DNA of 64,000 nucleotides from Flavobacterium phycosphaerae. Its GTDB lineage: Bacteria > Bacteroidota > Bacteroidia > Flavobacteriales > Flavobacteriaceae. The notes under the pieces are model-generated. The model did no database searches, was not told the DNA's origin, and saw nothing but the letters and a program-made list of their open reading frames with translations. Location: NCBI RefSeq assembly GCF_010119235.1, contig NZ_JAAATZ010000001.1:3130501-3194500 (forward strand). The letters are read 5' to 3'. Positions 63,819-64,000 of the stretch are shown in pieces. Made by a program: the position numbers and the translations under genes. Position 1 is the stretch's first letter, and each line of letters opens with the position of its first letter.

Positions 63819-64000
63819 ATGAGAGCGAAATTCACACTATTAGCAGCGCTATTTTTTAGCCTGAATATGCTTGCCCAAGTAGATATTCAAAAACGTTTCC
63901 AATCGGATACTCGAAAATATTATGTTTGGAACAAAGAGTATGATAAATACGAATTAATGGAAACCGAATATGAAAACTCTGTAGTAGATGTTCGCGAAAT
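63819..64000 (+). CDS. secreted protein of unknown function, cut by the window edge
   Basis: The ATG at 63819 opens a signal peptide (RAKFTLLAALFFSLNMLAQ, cleavage near residue 20), followed by a charged mature start (VDIQKRFQSDTRKYYVWNKE). Only about 60 residues are visible and no family can be assigned. The gap before it is very AT-rich; no clear promoter was seen. Confidence 0.65.
   Translation, partial: MRAKFTLLAALFFSLNMLAQVDIQKRFQSDTRKYYVWNKEYDKYELMETEYENSVVDVRE

Overview
The window is AT-rich chromosomal DNA of a Flavobacterium-like member of the Flavobacteriaceae (Bacteroidota). This rests on the gene families: a T9SS type A sorting domain, LytTR signalling with a TPR histidine kinase, BT_3928-type and DUF1599 proteins, a PUR-family protein, a fused E1 alpha/beta dehydrogenase and a leucine-type dehydrogenase. 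It also rests on the Bacteroidetes promoter element TAnnTTTG upstream of many genes. No rRNA, tRNA, transposase, prophage or CRISPR array was recognised. Most of the window is ordinary vegetative chromosome with short intergenic gaps.

Layout. 1-4.4 kb: purine nucleoside phosphorylase and LpxK on the minus strand, diverging from a small secreted protein, a NIF3-family protein and a coiled-coil protein with a cysteine-free 'zinc ribbon'. 4.4-9.1 kb: an alpha/beta hydrolase, a frameshifted cyanophycin synthetase and a methyltransferase-like protein. 9.1-12.4 kb: a GlxA/AraC regulator divergent from six small proteins (DoxX, HMA-like, DUF1801, SRPBCC, two VOC proteins). 12.5-21.2 kb: GlmM, a frameshifted ACP phosphodiesterase, a CLC channel or antiporter, frameshifted UvrA, an acyltransferase-3 protein and a LOG-family protein. 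21.3-26.4 kb: a tightly coupled trio of MBOAT O-acyltransferase, SGNH-like protein and a large M1-like protein with degenerate metal residues and a barrel-like C-terminus. 26.6-31.9 kb: fused 2-oxoacid dehydrogenase E1, a secreted protein, peptidase T and a YdeI-like protein. 32-35 kb (minus): yajC, DUF1573, nusB and leucine dehydrogenase. 35-42 kb: an ABC exporter half, PUR-family protein, CsaA-like protein, cytochrome c lipoprotein, a cyclophilin-FKBP fusion, DUF1569, a methyltransferase, a probable structured RNA, trmD and rplS. 42-46.8 kb (minus): mdh, gyrB, asnB. 47-52.8 kb: TPR histidine kinase, LytTR regulator and a 1003-residue T9SS-exported leucine-rich-repeat protein. 52.9-58.8 kb: frameshifted OstA/LptA-like protein, a four-CXXC protein, class III aminotransferase, TPR protein, aroE and rlmH. 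58.9-64 kb: a lipoprotein and folP (minus), then DUF1599, BT_3928, a small membrane protein, a TlpA-like thioredoxin, tpiA and the start of a secreted protein cut by the window edge.

The most striking global observation is four reading-frame breaks (cphA, acpH, uvrA, ostA-like). Each is consistent with loss of one base in or next to a homopolymer, three in A-runs and one at a G-run. This looks more like sequence or assembly error than biology, although a ribosomal -1 slip on the A-runs would also restore frame. The best candidates for less-described biology are the MBOAT/SGNH/pseudo-M1 trio and the sensor-regulator-surface-protein operon. Smaller leads are the cysteine-free zinc ribbon protein, AATTCNN heptamer arrays, the structured RNA before trmD and the probable leaderless start of trmD.
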